64,000 nt of DNA from Halomonas zincidurans B6 (GCF_000731955.1 NZ_JNCK01000001.1:2542001-2606000), one strand, 5' to 3'. Shown: positions 36,301 through 45,563, counted from the first letter of the stretch. The notes: a model not told the origin generated them from the sequence alone. Made by a program: numbers and translations.

Positions 36301-37878
36301 TCAGCCTTCGCGCCTTCCGTCGTAAAGCCGCTTGAGGCCCAGCGGATTGGCCTCCTTGAGCGCTTCGGGACGCAGCGCGTCGGGCAGATTCTGATAGCAC
36401 ACCGGACGCAGGAAGCGATAGATCGCCGCGGTGCCCACCGAAGTGCTGCGCACGTCCGAGGTGGCCGGGAACGGCCCGCCGTGGACCATCGCGTGGCTGA
36501 CCTCGACGCCGGTCGGCCAGCCGTTGACCAGGATGCGCCCGGCCTTGTGCTCGAGCGTCGGCAGCAGCGCGCGGGCCGCGTCGTGATCGGCGTCGTCCAT
36601 CTGCAGCGTGATGGTCAACTGGCCTTCGAGACGGTCGGCGACCCGCTTGACCTCGGCGGCATCCTGACATTCGATCACCAGCGAGGTGGAGCCGAACACC
36701 TCTTCCTGCAGTGCCTCATCATTGAGGAAGGCCTCGGCCGAGGTGACGTACAGCCCGGCCTGGCACTGGTTGGGCGTCTCGCCGACCTGGCCGCGGGCGA
36801 TTTCACGCACCTGGTCGTGGCTGGCCAGCCGCGCCACGCCCTGCTGGTAGGCGTCATAAATGCCCGGGGTGAGCATGGTCTGCGCGGCACTTTCCTTGAG
36901 CGCCGCGCCGGCGGTGGCGACGAAGGCGTCCAGCGCCGCGCCCTGCTCGGCGATCACCAGCCCGGGGTTGGTGCAGAACTGCCCGGCGCCCAGGTTGAGC
37001 GAGGCGACGAAGCCCTTGGCCATCTCCTCGCCGCGGGCCTCGAGCGCCGCCGGCAGCGGGAACACCGGGTTGATCGAGCTCATCTCGGCGTAGAAGGGGA
37101 TCGGCTCGGCACGGTTCTGGGCGACCTTGAGCAGCGCCAGGCCGCCGCTGCGCGAGCCGGTGGAGCCGCCGGCCTTGATCCGCGGATCGGCGACCAGCGC
37201 GGTGCCCACTTCGCGCCCGGAGCCGAACAGCAGCGAGAACACCCCCTCCGGCAGGTTGCATTGGGCGATTGCGCGCTGGATCGCCCGGCCCACCAGTTCC
37301 GAGGTGCCGGGATGGGCGGAGTGCGCCTTGACGATCACCGGGCAGCCCGCGGCTAAGCTTGATGCGGTATCGCCGCCGGCCACCGAGAACGCCAGCGGGA
37401 AGTTCGAGGCGCCGAATACCGCCACCGGGCCCAGCGCGATGTGGCGCTGACGCAGGTCGCCCCGCGGCATCGGCTGACGCTCGGGCAGCGCCGGGTCGAC
37501 GCGCACGTCGAGCCACTCGCCGGCGCGCACCACCTGGGCGAACAGCCTCAATTGGCCGCAGGTACGCCCGCGCTCGCCCTCGATGCGCCCCCGGGGCAGG
37601 CCGGATTCGGCCACCGCGCGCTGGATCAGCGTGTCGCCGAGCGCCTCGATCTCGGAGGCTACCGTCTCGAGGAACGTCGCGCGTTCCTCCAGCGAGGTCT
37701 CGCGGTAGCGGTCGAAGGCCGCCCAGGCGAGGCCGCAGGCGCGATCGACGTCGTGGGCGGTGCCGCCGGCATAGGCCGGCTCCAGGCGTTGATTGGTGCT
37801 CGGGTCGATGGCCTGAATCGGCTCGCTGGCCCCAGCGACGGCCTGCTGGCCGATGAGTAGTTTGCCTTCCAAGGTCAT
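36301..37878 (-). CDS. 2,5-dioxovalerate (alpha-ketoglutarate semialdehyde) dehydrogenase
   Basis: Oxidises 2,5-dioxopentanoate to 2-oxoglutarate, the last step of the oxidative uronate route. The 525-residue aldehyde dehydrogenase has GPVAVFGASNFPLAFSVAGG and the cofactor loop GGSTGSRSGG. The catalytic Cys is in LGAGQFCTNPG, and the Glu sits in IPFYAEMSSINP, a pattern typical of KGSADH rather than general aldehyde dehydrogenases. AGGAGG precedes ATG 37878. Last gene of the minus-strand uronate cluster, after its GntR gene; its substrate is made by KdgD. Confidence 0.93.
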   Translation of the reverse strand: MTLEGKLLIGQQAVAGASEPIQAIDPSTNQRLEPAYAGGTAHDVDRACGLAWAAFDRYRETSLEERATFLETVASEIEALGDTLIQRAVAESGLPRGRIEGERGRTCGQLRLFAQVVRAGEWLDVRVDPALPERQPMPRGDLRQRHIALGPVAVFGASNFPLAFSVAGGDTASSLAAGCPVIVKAHSAHPGTSELVGRAIQRAIAQCNLPEGVFSLLFGSGREVGTALVADPRIKAGGSTGSRSGGLALLKVAQNRAEPIPFYAEMSSINPVFPLPAALEARGEEMAKGFVASLNLGAGQFCTNPGLVIAEQGAALDAFVATAGAALKESAAQTMLTPGIYDAYQQGVARLASHDQVREIARGQVGETPNQCQAGLYVTSAEAFLNDEALQEEVFGSTSLVIECQDAAEVKRVADRLEGQLTITLQMDDADHDAARALLPTLEHKAGRILVNGWPTGVEVSHAMVHGGPFPATSDVRSTSVGTAAIYRFLRPVCYQNLPDALRPEALKEANPLGLKRLYDGRREG

Positions 37879-37898
37879 GACTTCCTCCTGAGTTGCGC

Positions 37899-37915
37899 GG
37901 GCCGAAAAGCGGCCC
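37899..37915 (-). terminator. small hairpin between the GntR and dehydrogenase genes
   Basis: GGGCCG (37899-37904), AAAAG, CGGCCC (37910-37915). It is a short stem in the 59-base gap between the regulator stop and the dehydrogenase start, with no T-run. It may tune expression between the two; evidence is weak. Confidence 0.3.
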
Positions 37916-37937
37916 GTCGTGGCTAGGCTTTCGGGTG

Positions 37938-38693
37938 CTACGATTCCTGATACTTGGCGTACATGTTCCTGGCCCGGTTGAGGTGCTGGTACATCATCTC
38001 GCGGGCCGATTCGCCGTCGCGGGCGAAGATCGCTTCGAGCACGTAGGTGTGCTCCTCCTCGACACGGGCCAGGTACCTGTCGGTCGCCGAGGTGTTGATC
38101 TCGATGCTCATCAGCTTGGCACGCGGAATGACGCTCTGGCTGAGTTGTTCGTAGAACGACTTGAAGAAGGGGTTATGGGTCGCCGCGGCGATGGCATAGT
38201 GGAACTCGTAATCCTCGACGCGCGCCTGAGAACTTGCGGCGCGTGCGCGAACGAACACATCGTGCTTGTCACGCAGGATGCGCCGGTCGTCGTCGTCATG
38301 ACGCAGCGCCGCCAGCTCCGCGGCGGCCGGCTCGATGTTCAGGCGCAACTCGAGCACATGCAGGATGTCCTCGACCGTGGTCGGGCTGATGCGATTGGCG
38401 GGCATCGCCTCGACAATGGCATTGCGCAACACCGTGGTGCCCACGCCGCGGCGGGTCTCGACGAGCCCCAGCGACTTGAGGTGGGTGATCGCCTCGCGGA
38501 TGACCGTACGGCTGACCCCGAAGGAGTCGCACAGGCCATTTTCCGTCGGCAGTTTTTCGCCGACGGCAATCCCGCCGTTGACGATCAGCGCCTCGAGCTG
38601 GTCGGCCACGTGCAGCGAGAGGCTGCCCTCCCGCGAAATGCGTTGTATGTTCAGCGTCTTCAAGCCATTCATTACGTCGTTCTTGCCTGCCAT
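37938..38693 (-). CDS. GntR/FadR-subfamily regulator of the oxidative uronate cluster
   Basis: 251 residues from ATG 38693 (a GTG at 38705 adds four residues; neither has a strong ribosome site). Winged helix-turn-helix at about 30-85 (VGEKLPTENGLCDSFGVSRTVIREAITHLKSLGLVETRRG), FCD domain after about 100 with DYEFHYAIAAATHN. The domain plan matches the GntR at 28345, but the DNA-recognition helix differs (SRTVIREA against SRQPVREA). It is encoded within the cluster between udh and the dehydrogenase and is probably its repressor. Confidence 0.9.
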   Translation of the reverse strand: MAGKNDVMNGLKTLNIQRISREGSLSLHVADQLEALIVNGGIAVGEKLPTENGLCDSFGVSRTVIREAITHLKSLGLVETRRGVGTTVLRNAIVEAMPANRISPTTVEDILHVLELRLNIEPAAAELAALRHDDDDRRILRDKHDVFVRARAASSQARVEDYEFHYAIAAATHNPFFKSFYEQLSQSVIPRAKLMSIEINTSATDRYLARVEEEHTYVLEAIFARDGESAREMMYQHLNRARNMYAKYQES

Positions 38694-38810
38694 ATCGGTT
38701 TCCACTGCGCCACGGGTTGAGAAGCTTTCGAGCCTGGCCGTCTGGCACCAGTGCGGATCGCCTGGGACGCTGTCACGGCAATCCGCTCACTGGACCACGC
38801 ACCGACACGC

Positions 38811-39608
38811 TCAATCGTCGGGGTGGCCGAAGGTGGCAAACGGTCCACCCTGGTAGATGACCGTCGGATCCTGGGGGTCGATTTCGGGGGCCGCACCCTC
38901 GACCTCTTCGCGCCAGGGCTCGGAACTGTCCTTGGGCACCCAGCCCAGGAAGGAGGCCTTGCTGTTATCCCACCACTGTTCGGAGTTGTTCGAGGCCCCG
39001 TAGACGACGGTATAGCCCAGCTTCGGCGCCGAGAACGCGCGTAGCGCGAGGCTGACGAAGTCCTCACCGCTCATCCAGATCGCCAGCTTGCGGGTATCGG
39101 TCGGCTTGGGATGGCACCAGCCGATGCGCACGCTCAGGGTCTCGATGTCGAACTTGTGATAGTAAAGACAGGCCAGGTCTTCGCCGAAGCACTTCGAGAC
39201 GCCATAGATCGAGTCGGGGCGATGCGGGACCTGAGTATCGAGCTTCTGCGTGCGCTCGTAATAGCCCGTCGTGTGATTGGAACTGGCGAAGATGATGCGC
39301 GGCTTGCCATGCTGCCGGGCCGCCTCGTACAGATTGTAGGTGCCGATAATATTGGCCTGGAGGATGCTGTCCCAGGGTTTCTCCAGCGAGACGCCGCCCA
39401 GATGAATGATGGCGTCGCAGCCTTCCACCAACGCACTGACGGCCTGGGCATCCGCCAGATCGCACGTCACCAGCTCTTCATGGCTGGCGGCCTCGCCCAG
39501 ATCGCCGATATCCGACAGCCGCACCTGCTTCGCCAGCGTTGCGAGCTGCGGCCGGATGAGACGCCCCATCCCGCCGGCGGCACCGGTCATCAGAAGACGA
39601 TTGATCAT
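38811..39608 (-). CDS. udh: uronate dehydrogenase
   Basis: NAD-dependent oxidation of D-galacturonate or D-glucuronate to the aldaro-1,5-lactone. 265-residue extended SDR with GAAGGMGRLI near the N-terminus and catalytic Tyr135 and Lys139 in SIYGVSKCFGE. FASSNHTTGYY and IRIGWCHPKPTD, the latter read here as RIGWCHPKPTD, are characteristic of Udh. GGGAGGAA precedes ATG 39608. Uronate dehydrogenases of this type are known from Agrobacterium, Pseudomonas and Chromohalobacter. Confidence 0.95.
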   Translation of the reverse strand: MINRLLMTGAAGGMGRLIRPQLATLAKQVRLSDIGDLGEAASHEELVTCDLADAQAVSALVEGCDAIIHLGGVSLEKPWDSILQANIIGTYNLYEAARQHGKPRIIFASSNHTTGYYERTQKLDTQVPHRPDSIYGVSKCFGEDLACLYYHKFDIETLSVRIGWCHPKPTDTRKLAIWMSGEDFVSLALRAFSAPKLGYTVVYGASNNSEQWWDNSKASFLGWVPKDSSEPWREEVEGAAPEIDPQDPTVIYQGGPFATFGHPDD

Positions 39609-39685
39609 GTATTCCTCCCTCGTTCATGGCCATCGCAATGCACAACGATGGCGTTACCTTGTAGGCACATGGCCCGACAATCAAA

Positions 39686-40552
39686 TCAGTCGAAGCCGTA
39701 TAGCGTTGCCGGGTTGTCGACCAGAATTTTTCGCTGCACCTCGGGACTCGCCCAGTCGAGCAGCACGTCGAGCTGTCCGGCATCGTCGGGATACTGCTCG
39801 CGTGGCACGCCGACGTGCGGCCAGTTGGAGCCCCATAGGATGCGCTCGGGGGAATGCGCGATGACCCGCTTGGCGATCGCCCCGATATCCGCGTAGTCGG
39901 GGCCGCCGGTCCGGCTGGCTTCGTAGCCAGCGCAGATCTTGAACCAGGCGTTGCCGCGATCGAGCAGCCGCAGGATCTCGTCGACCCGGTCATCGTCTGC
40001 CGGCACCGGCGGCATGAACTTGCCGATATGGTCGATGATGTACTCGCCTTCGATGCGTCGCAGGTCGTCGAGATAGTCGTTCAGGTTGCAGCCGTTGAAC
40101 TGCACCATCAGATGCCAGCCCAGCGGGCGGATGCGCTGCTCGACGGCCAGCATCTCGTCGTTGGTGACCGCGCCGCCCGGCAGGTTCATGATCCGCGCCC
40201 CGCGCACGCCCTTTTCGTGCCAGGCCCGCAGGTCGCTGTCCGGCGTATCGGGCGTCACCGCGGCGACGCCGCGGGCGGTTTGCGTGCCCAACTGATCGAG
40301 CGCGGCGAGCAAGGCGCGGTTGTCGCGCTGGTAGGCGTTGGGCTGGGTGACCACCACGCGCTCCAGCGACAACCACTGCTGAAGCTTGCGGTAATCCTCG
40401 ACCGTCGCCAGTTCCGGGATCTTCGGGCCACCGGGCTGGGCCTCATAGCCCGGCAGATAAAGGTGAATGTGACAGTCGGTGGCCCCGGCCGGCGCCTTGA
40501 GCCTGGGCGCCGGGCCGTCGAGCGGACGGGTGTTGACGGGAATCTCGGACAC
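39686..40552 (-). CDS. amidohydrolase, probable D-galactarolactone isomerase
   Basis: 288-residue COG3618-type amidohydrolase with the metal-binding DCHIHLYLP, RIMNLPGG, IDHIGKF and ILWGSNWPHVG. In Agrobacterium a member of this family converts D-galactaro-1,5-lactone to the 1,4-lactone, the substrate of Gci, and the two genes adjoin here as there. An alternative is a 1,5-lactonase of the UxuL kind. The start is GTG 40552 with GGAGG seven bases away, directly after the gci stop; an overlapping ATG at 40556 is in another frame. Confidence 0.85.
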   Translation of the reverse strand: MSEIPVNTRPLDGPAPRLKAPAGATDCHIHLYLPGYEAQPGGPKIPELATVEDYRKLQQWLSLERVVVTQPNAYQRDNRALLAALDQLGTQTARGVAAVTPDTPDSDLRAWHEKGVRGARIMNLPGGAVTNDEMLAVEQRIRPLGWHLMVQFNGCNLNDYLDDLRRIEGEYIIDHIGKFMPPVPADDDRVDEILRLLDRGNAWFKICAGYEASRTGGPDYADIGAIAKRVIAHSPERILWGSNWPHVGVPREQYPDDAGQLDVLLDWASPEVQRKILVDNPATLYGFD

Positions 40553-41689
40553 TCATGCCTCCTTCAAAGCGAATTGGCGCAATGCATCGCGATTGATCTC
40601 GATACCCAGGCCGGGACCGTCCGGGATACGCACGACGCCCTGGTCATGCTCGATCGGCGTTTGCACGACGGCCTGGCGGAACGGGTTCCTGGTGCGATCG
40701 AACTCCATGATCGGCTCGATGGGCTTGCGGCGCGGCGGATTGGGCGGCAGTGCCGCCATGAACTGCAAGCTGGCCGCGAGACACACCGCCGTGCCCCACA
40801 CGTGCGGCACCAGGCGCACGCCGAACATCGCCGCCATGTCGGCGACGCGGCGCATTTCGGTGAATCCGCCCACCCCGCAGACATCGGGCTGGGCGATATC
40901 CACCGCGCGACTCGAGAGCGGCTCGAGCATGGCGTAGCGGCCGTGCCAGTTCTCGCCACTGGCCACGGGGATCGGCTGGCCGTCGCGTACCGCGCGGTAG
41001 GTGGCGATCTGTTCAGGGAGCACCGGCTCCTCGAACCAGTCGATGCGGTACTGTTCCGCCCGCTTGCCGACCTCCAGCGCTTCCAACAGGTCATAGCCGT
41101 GGTTGGCGTCGATCATCAGCCGACGCTCGGGGCCGATCGCCTCGCGCGCCGCGGCAATCGAGCGCAGATCCTCTTCGACATCGAAGCCGATCTTGATCTT
41201 GACACCATGAAAGCCTTCGCGGGCGTAGCCGGCCACCTCGTCGGCGACATCCTGGACCCGGTCGATACCGTCGCGGCGAAACGAGCCCGTGGCGTAGGCA
41301 CGCACGCTGTCGCGAAAGCGTCCGCCCAGCAGCTCGCTGACCGGCGCGCCGTAATGCTTGCCCTTGATGTCCCACAGGGCGATATCGATGCCGCTCAGCG
41401 CCGTCACGGTCAGCCCACGCTGGCCCTGGTCGCGCAAGCGATTGTAGAGCTCGAGCCAGAGCTTCTCGGTTTCCAGCGGGTTCTGACCGATCAGCGCCGC
41501 GGCGTAGATGTCGACCACCGCCGCATTGGCCTTGGCCGGCCCCAGGCACTCGCCCCAGCCCACCGTGCCGTCGTCGCAGACCACCTCCACCAGACAGTGC
41601 TGGCGCCGTTCGAAGCGCATCGAGGCGCTTTCGAAGGCTTGGTCGAGTTTATGGTCGAGGAGGTGCGTGTGTATCTTTTCGATCTTCAT
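40553..41689 (-). CDS. gci: D-galactarolactone cycloisomerase, enolase superfamily
   Basis: Opens D-galactaro- or D-glucaro-1,4-lactone to the 3-deoxy-2-keto acid used by KdgD. The 378 residues agree closely with Agrobacterium Gci as I recall it. Lys164 and Lys166 lie in HGVKIKIGFD, metal ligands Asp194 (IDANHGY), Glu220 (WFEEPVLP) and Glu246 (SGENWHG) follow, and His296 is in VPHVWGT, all at the Gci positions. The shared C-terminal MEFDRTRNPFRQAV supports Gci over other mandelate-racemase-group members. Downstream of the second TRAP system. Confidence 0.95.
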   Translation of the reverse strand: MKIEKIHTHLLDHKLDQAFESASMRFERRQHCLVEVVCDDGTVGWGECLGPAKANAAVVDIYAAALIGQNPLETEKLWLELYNRLRDQGQRGLTVTALSGIDIALWDIKGKHYGAPVSELLGGRFRDSVRAYATGSFRRDGIDRVQDVADEVAGYAREGFHGVKIKIGFDVEEDLRSIAAAREAIGPERRLMIDANHGYDLLEALEVGKRAEQYRIDWFEEPVLPEQIATYRAVRDGQPIPVASGENWHGRYAMLEPLSSRAVDIAQPDVCGVGGFTEMRRVADMAAMFGVRLVPHVWGTAVCLAASLQFMAALPPNPPRRKPIEPIMEFDRTRNPFRQAVVQTPIEHDQGVVRIPDGPGLGIEINRDALRQFALKEA

Positions 41690-41722
41690 ATCGGACAGCC
41701 AATGATCGTATGGAAGTAAGCG

Positions 41723-43003
41723 CTATTCGAAGAAACCCGGCAACGTCAGCGAGATCGCCGGCACGTAGGTCACCAGCATCAACACCACGAACAGCGCCAG
41801 GTAGAACGGCCAGATGGTGCGTACCGTCTGCTCGATCTTGATCTTGCCGATCACGCTGCCCACGAACAGACAGGTGCCGACCGGCGGCGTACACAGCCCC
41901 AGGCCGAGATTCATCATCATGATGATGCCGAACTGGATCGGATCTACGCCGAACTGGGCCGCCACCGGCAGGAAGATCGGCGTGATGATCAGGATCAGCG
42001 CCGCCATGTCCATGATCATGCCCAACCCCAGCAACAGCAGGTTGAGCATCAACAGCACGACGTAGGGGTTGTCGGAGATGCTCAGCAACGTATCGGTCAG
42101 CAGTTGCGGCACACTGTACAGCGCCAGCAGATACGAGAATGCCGAGGCGCAGCCCACCAGGATCATCACCAGCGACGTAGTGCGCACGGCCTGATAGACC
42201 GCCCGCTTGAACGACTCCCAGCGCAGCTCGCGATATACCAAACTAGTCACCACGATGGCGTAGATCGCGCCGAAGGCGCCGGATTCGGTCACCGTCAGGA
42301 TCCCCGAGAGCACCCCGCCGACAATGATCACGGCAGTCAGCAGTCCGGGTAGCGCCGCCGCGAAGCTGACGATCAGCGCCATCCAGCCGGGGAACGGCTC
42401 GCCCCCGTAACCCCGCTTGACCGCCACGATGTAGGCTGCCAACGCCAGGACCAGACACATCAGCACGCCCGGCACGATACCGGCGATGAACAGTTTGGTT
42501 ATCGAGATGCCGCCGCCCGCGGCGACAGCGTAGAGGATCATGTTTTGGCTGGGCGGAATGACCACCCCGGCGATGGAAGACGTTACGGTCACGTTGACCG
42601 CGTAGTCGGCGTCGTAGCCCTTTTCCTTCATGGCCGGGATGAGGATCGAGCCGAGCGCCGAGGTATCGGCGACCGCCGAGCCGGAGATGCCTCCGAACAA
42701 CATCGACGAACTGACGTTGACCATGCCCAGCCCGCCACGCACTCGGCCCACGGCCGCCGAGGCCAGTCGCACCAGCCGGCTGGAGATCCCGCCATGCAGC
42801 ATCAGTTCGCCGGCAAAGATGAAGAACGGTATGGCCAGCAGCGAAAAGACCGAGATACCGGAAAGAATTCGCTGAAAAGCCACGAACAATGGCAGGCCTT
42901 CGTAGAGAAAAGCTCCGACCGCCGCCAGGCCAACGGCGAAGGTCACCGGAGCGCCGACGATAAGACCCAGAAAGAACAGGCCGAACAGGATCGTAAGTCC
43001 CAT
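41723..43003 (-). CDS. TRAP transporter large permease DctM (system 2)
   Basis: 426 residues, about twelve transmembrane helices, with GAPVTFAVGLAAVGAFLY, AIPFFIFAGELMLHGGI, SSMLFGGISGSAVADTSALG, PPSQNMILYAVAAGG and LCTPPVGTCLFVGS. It follows dctQ by 4 bases and precedes gci by 33. By context it imports a hexuronate or an aldarate for the oxidative route, possibly a different substrate from system 1. Confidence 0.95.
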   Translation of the reverse strand: MGLTILFGLFFLGLIVGAPVTFAVGLAAVGAFLYEGLPLFVAFQRILSGISVFSLLAIPFFIFAGELMLHGGISSRLVRLASAAVGRVRGGLGMVNVSSSMLFGGISGSAVADTSALGSILIPAMKEKGYDADYAVNVTVTSSIAGVVIPPSQNMILYAVAAGGGISITKLFIAGIVPGVLMCLVLALAAYIVAVKRGYGGEPFPGWMALIVSFAAALPGLLTAVIIVGGVLSGILTVTESGAFGAIYAIVVTSLVYRELRWESFKRAVYQAVRTTSLVMILVGCASAFSYLLALYSVPQLLTDTLLSISDNPYVVLLMLNLLLLGLGMIMDMAALILIITPIFLPVAAQFGVDPIQFGIIMMMNLGLGLCTPPVGTCLFVGSVIGKIKIEQTVRTIWPFYLALFVVLMLVTYVPAISLTLPGFFE

Positions 43004-43007
43004 AAGA

Positions 43008-43541
43008 TCAAACCTCTCGTGACTTGAGCAGGCGCTGAGCGATATTGACGCAGGAGAACAAGACCATCAGCACACCGCTGATCACCAGCGGTGCCGCACG
43101 CCAACTCTCGGAAAAGCCGATTATCGGAATGGGACGACTGAGATTTTCCATGACCAGTTGCCAGCCCTGCCAGGTCATGAAAAAACCGAAGAAAGTGACG
43201 AAAAGATCGGCAATATAGCGCATGATTTCACGTGGAAATGCGGGCAGTCCCTCGCGTACGAAATCGATGGCCAGGTGACTGTTATTGCGCACCCCGGCGG
43301 CTGCGCCGAGGAAAGTGATGTAGACGACAATAACCAACGATGTCTGCTCGACCCAGGTTGGCGTATCGTTGAGTACATAACGTCCGAAGACCAGCCAGCC
43401 GAAGGTGATGACCATGAAAACCATCAGCACGCCCGCCACGATGATGCAGAAATGGGCGATACCATCCAGAAATCTATCCAGCAGTGTCTTCGGAGTTGCT
43501 TCTGCATCCTGATCACTGATTTGATCGAAGTAGGAACTCAC
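43008..43541 (-). CDS. TRAP transporter small permease DctQ (system 2)
   Basis: 177 residues if translation starts at GTG 43541, which has AAGGA nine bases upstream. An ATG at 43595 would add 18 residues but lies across a strong hairpin (43563-43588) and has no ribosome site, so I prefer the GTG. Four transmembrane segments; motifs FGRYVLNDTPTWVEQTSLV and AGVRNNSHLAIDFV fit DctQ. The gene lies between dctP and dctM of the second system. Confidence 0.9.
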   Translation of the reverse strand: MSSYFDQISDQDAEATPKTLLDRFLDGIAHFCIIVAGVLMVFMVITFGWLVFGRYVLNDTPTWVEQTSLVIVVYITFLGAAAGVRNNSHLAIDFVREGLPAFPREIMRYIADLFVTFFGFFMTWQGWQLVMENLSRPIPIIGFSESWRAAPLVISGVLMVLFSCVNIAQRLLKSREV

Positions 43542-43562
43542 GGAGGTTAATCCTTTCAAGCC

Positions 43563-43588
43563 CCCCCGGGTCGATACCGGCCCGGGGG
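43563..43588 (-). terminator. hairpin between dctP and dctQ of TRAP system 2
   Basis: CCCCCGGGTC (43563-43572), loop GATACC, GGCCCGGGGG (43579-43588); ten pairs with one wobble. No T-run follows. Such stems after a binding-protein gene usually protect its mRNA or attenuate the permease genes, giving excess DctP. Confidence 0.65.
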
Positions 43589-43607
43589 AGTTCATGGATT
43601 GATACGA

Positions 43608-44612
43608 TTACTGCTGCGCGGCCTGGATATCGGTGACCAGCGACTCGAGTTGCGGGTTCTGCTTGACGAACTCGGCGTAGATGGGCTGCATCTTTTCCTG
43701 GAATGCCGCTTTGTCGGTCACTTCGTTGACCTCCACGCCAGCGCTGACAATTTTCTCGCGGCTAGCCTTGGAGCCCTCGGCCCAGAGTTGCCGCTGTTTC
43801 TTGGCGGCGTTCTCTGCAGCCTGACGAACGATCTGCTGATCTTCTTCGCTGAGATCTTCCCAACTGGACTTGGCGATACACAGACACTCCGGCAGGATCA
43901 GATGCTCGGTCAGTGAATAGTACTGGGCAATTTCGTAGTGGCCACTAGACTCGTAAGAGGGATAATTGTTCTCGGCGCCGTCGATAACCCCGGTCTTGAG
44001 CGCCTGATAGACGTCACTGTAGGCCATGGGTGTCGCATTGCCGCCCAGGTTATCGATCATCTCCACGTACAAGTCGTTGTTCATCACGCGGACCTTGAGC
44101 CCTTGGACGTCCTCGGGCGTTTCCACCGGACGAGCGGTGTTGTAAAGACTGCGCGCGCCGGAGCCGAACCAGGACAGGGCGATGAGGTTCTTTTCGGCGA
44201 GCGCATCGGCGAAGCGGTCGCCTATTTCACCGTCCATGACCTTGTACATGTCTTCAACGCTATTGAAGATGAACGGCAGCGATAGCACGTTGGTGGCCGG
44301 CACGATCGGCCCCATCGGGCCCATGTTGAAGTTGGCAAAGTCCAGCGCGCCGCTGCGAGTCTGCTCGATGGCGTCCGGCTGGTTGCCCAGAACCCCGCTG
44401 TTATAAACCTTGGGCTCGACACGACCCTCGGTCTTCTCGGCGACCTCCTTGGCGAAACCTTCCAGCGCTACGGTATTCGGGTAGCCCGGTGGCTGGATGT
44501 TCCAGCCCCGCCACTGCTCGGCCTGGACCGGCATGGCCATGGCGGTCAGTGCACCCGCAATCGCGGTGACTTGCAGGCAACCGGCTACACTAAAGCGCTT
44601 ACTTGTTTGCAT
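43608..44612 (-). CDS. TRAP transporter substrate-binding protein DctP (system 2)
   Basis: 334 residues; signal peptide (MQTSKRFSVAGCLQVTAIAGALTAMAMPVQA in two parts: basic start, then AGALTAMAMPVQA cleavage region). DctP fold motifs include YNSGVLGNQPDAIEQTRSGA, GLKVRVMNNDLYVEM with the ligand-binding Arg, and YQALKTGVIDGAENN. AGGAG precedes ATG 44612. It lies between kdgD and dctQ. The ligand-contact region VRVMNNDLY differs from system 1 (IRTINSPVWL), consistent with a different preferred sugar acid. Confidence 0.94.
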   Translation of the reverse strand: MQTSKRFSVAGCLQVTAIAGALTAMAMPVQAEQWRGWNIQPPGYPNTVALEGFAKEVAEKTEGRVEPKVYNSGVLGNQPDAIEQTRSGALDFANFNMGPMGPIVPATNVLSLPFIFNSVEDMYKVMDGEIGDRFADALAEKNLIALSWFGSGARSLYNTARPVETPEDVQGLKVRVMNNDLYVEMIDNLGGNATPMAYSDVYQALKTGVIDGAENNYPSYESSGHYEIAQYYSLTEHLILPECLCIAKSSWEDLSEEDQQIVRQAAENAAKKQRQLWAEGSKASREKIVSAGVEVNEVTDKAAFQEKMQPIYAEFVKQNPQLESLVTDIQAAQQ

Positions 44613-44645
44613 GATATGACTCCTGTTGTATCGCTGGTTTTGTCG

Positions 44646-45563
44646 TTATAGCTGATGGGCTGTTTCAACCAATCTTTCGAGTTGCTGACGCTCGTCCAGG
44701 CTCGGCATGACAAGCGGAGAGCGTACGTTTCCGGCAGGCTTGCCGATGATGTCGGCGCCCGCCTTGATCAGGCTTACTGCATAGCCCTTCTTGTTATCGC
44801 GAAGTTCGATGAAGGGAATGAAGAACTTCTGGGTAATGTCTCGAACCACCTCCTTATTGCCTTTCCTGAGCTCCCGGTAGAACTTCACCGCCATTTCCGG
44901 CACGAAGTTGAATACCGCCGAGGAGTAGGTGTTGACGCCGATGGACAGATACGCCTCGGCGAAGATCTCGGCGGTGGGCACGCCGCCCACGTAAACCAGG
45001 CGATCGCCGACCGTCTTGACGATCTTGTTGAGCGCCTGGATGTCACCCTTGCCGTCCTTCAGGCCGATCAGATTGGGGCAGGCATCGGCGAGCTTTTGCA
45101 CGGCGTCGGCCTCGAGAATGCCGTTGCCGCGGTTGTAGTAGATGACGTTGATCGACGTCGAATCGCAGATCTGGCGGGCGTACTCCACCAGGCCGTCCTG
45201 CGGGCATTCGGTGAGGTATGGCGGCATCAGCAGGATACCGTCGGCGCCCGCTTCTTCGGCGGCCTTGGCGTAGGCCTGGCCGGCGCCAACGCTCAGCCCG
45301 GCGCTGGCGATGACCGGCAGCTTGCCGCCCACCGCCTCGACGGCCTGGGAAACGATCGCGCGGTACTCGTCCAGCGTCAGGTTGAAGAACTCGCCGGTCC
45401 CGCCGGCCACGAATACGGCGGAGATGTCATGACTGACGAACCACTCGAGGCGCTTGCGATAGCCCTCGGCATCGAAGGCGCCGCTGGCGTCGAAGTCGGT
45501 GATGGGGAACGAAAGCAGGCCATCGCCGACCGCTTTCACGACATCGTCTCTTGAAAAACTCAC
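44646..45563 (-). CDS. kdgD: 5-dehydro-4-deoxyglucarate dehydratase
   Basis: Decarboxylating dehydration of 5-keto-4-deoxy-glucarate to 2,5-dioxopentanoate. 305 residues from GTG 45563 with AGAGGAA upstream; longer readings to 45848 pass through the leader and lack support. DHDPS/NAL-type TIM barrel with GGTGEFFNLT, the catalytic Tyr region VIYYNRGNG (142-143) and Schiff-base Lys169 in IGLKDGKGD. First gene of the minus-strand cluster, so its upstream region holds the promoter. Confidence 0.95.
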   Translation of the reverse strand: MSFSRDDVVKAVGDGLLSFPITDFDASGAFDAEGYRKRLEWFVSHDISAVFVAGGTGEFFNLTLDEYRAIVSQAVEAVGGKLPVIASAGLSVGAGQAYAKAAEEAGADGILLMPPYLTECPQDGLVEYARQICDSTSINVIYYNRGNGILEADAVQKLADACPNLIGLKDGKGDIQALNKIVKTVGDRLVYVGGVPTAEIFAEAYLSIGVNTYSSAVFNFVPEMAVKFYRELRKGNKEVVRDITQKFFIPFIELRDNKKGYAVSLIKAGADIIGKPAGNVRSPLVMPSLDERQQLERLVETAHQL

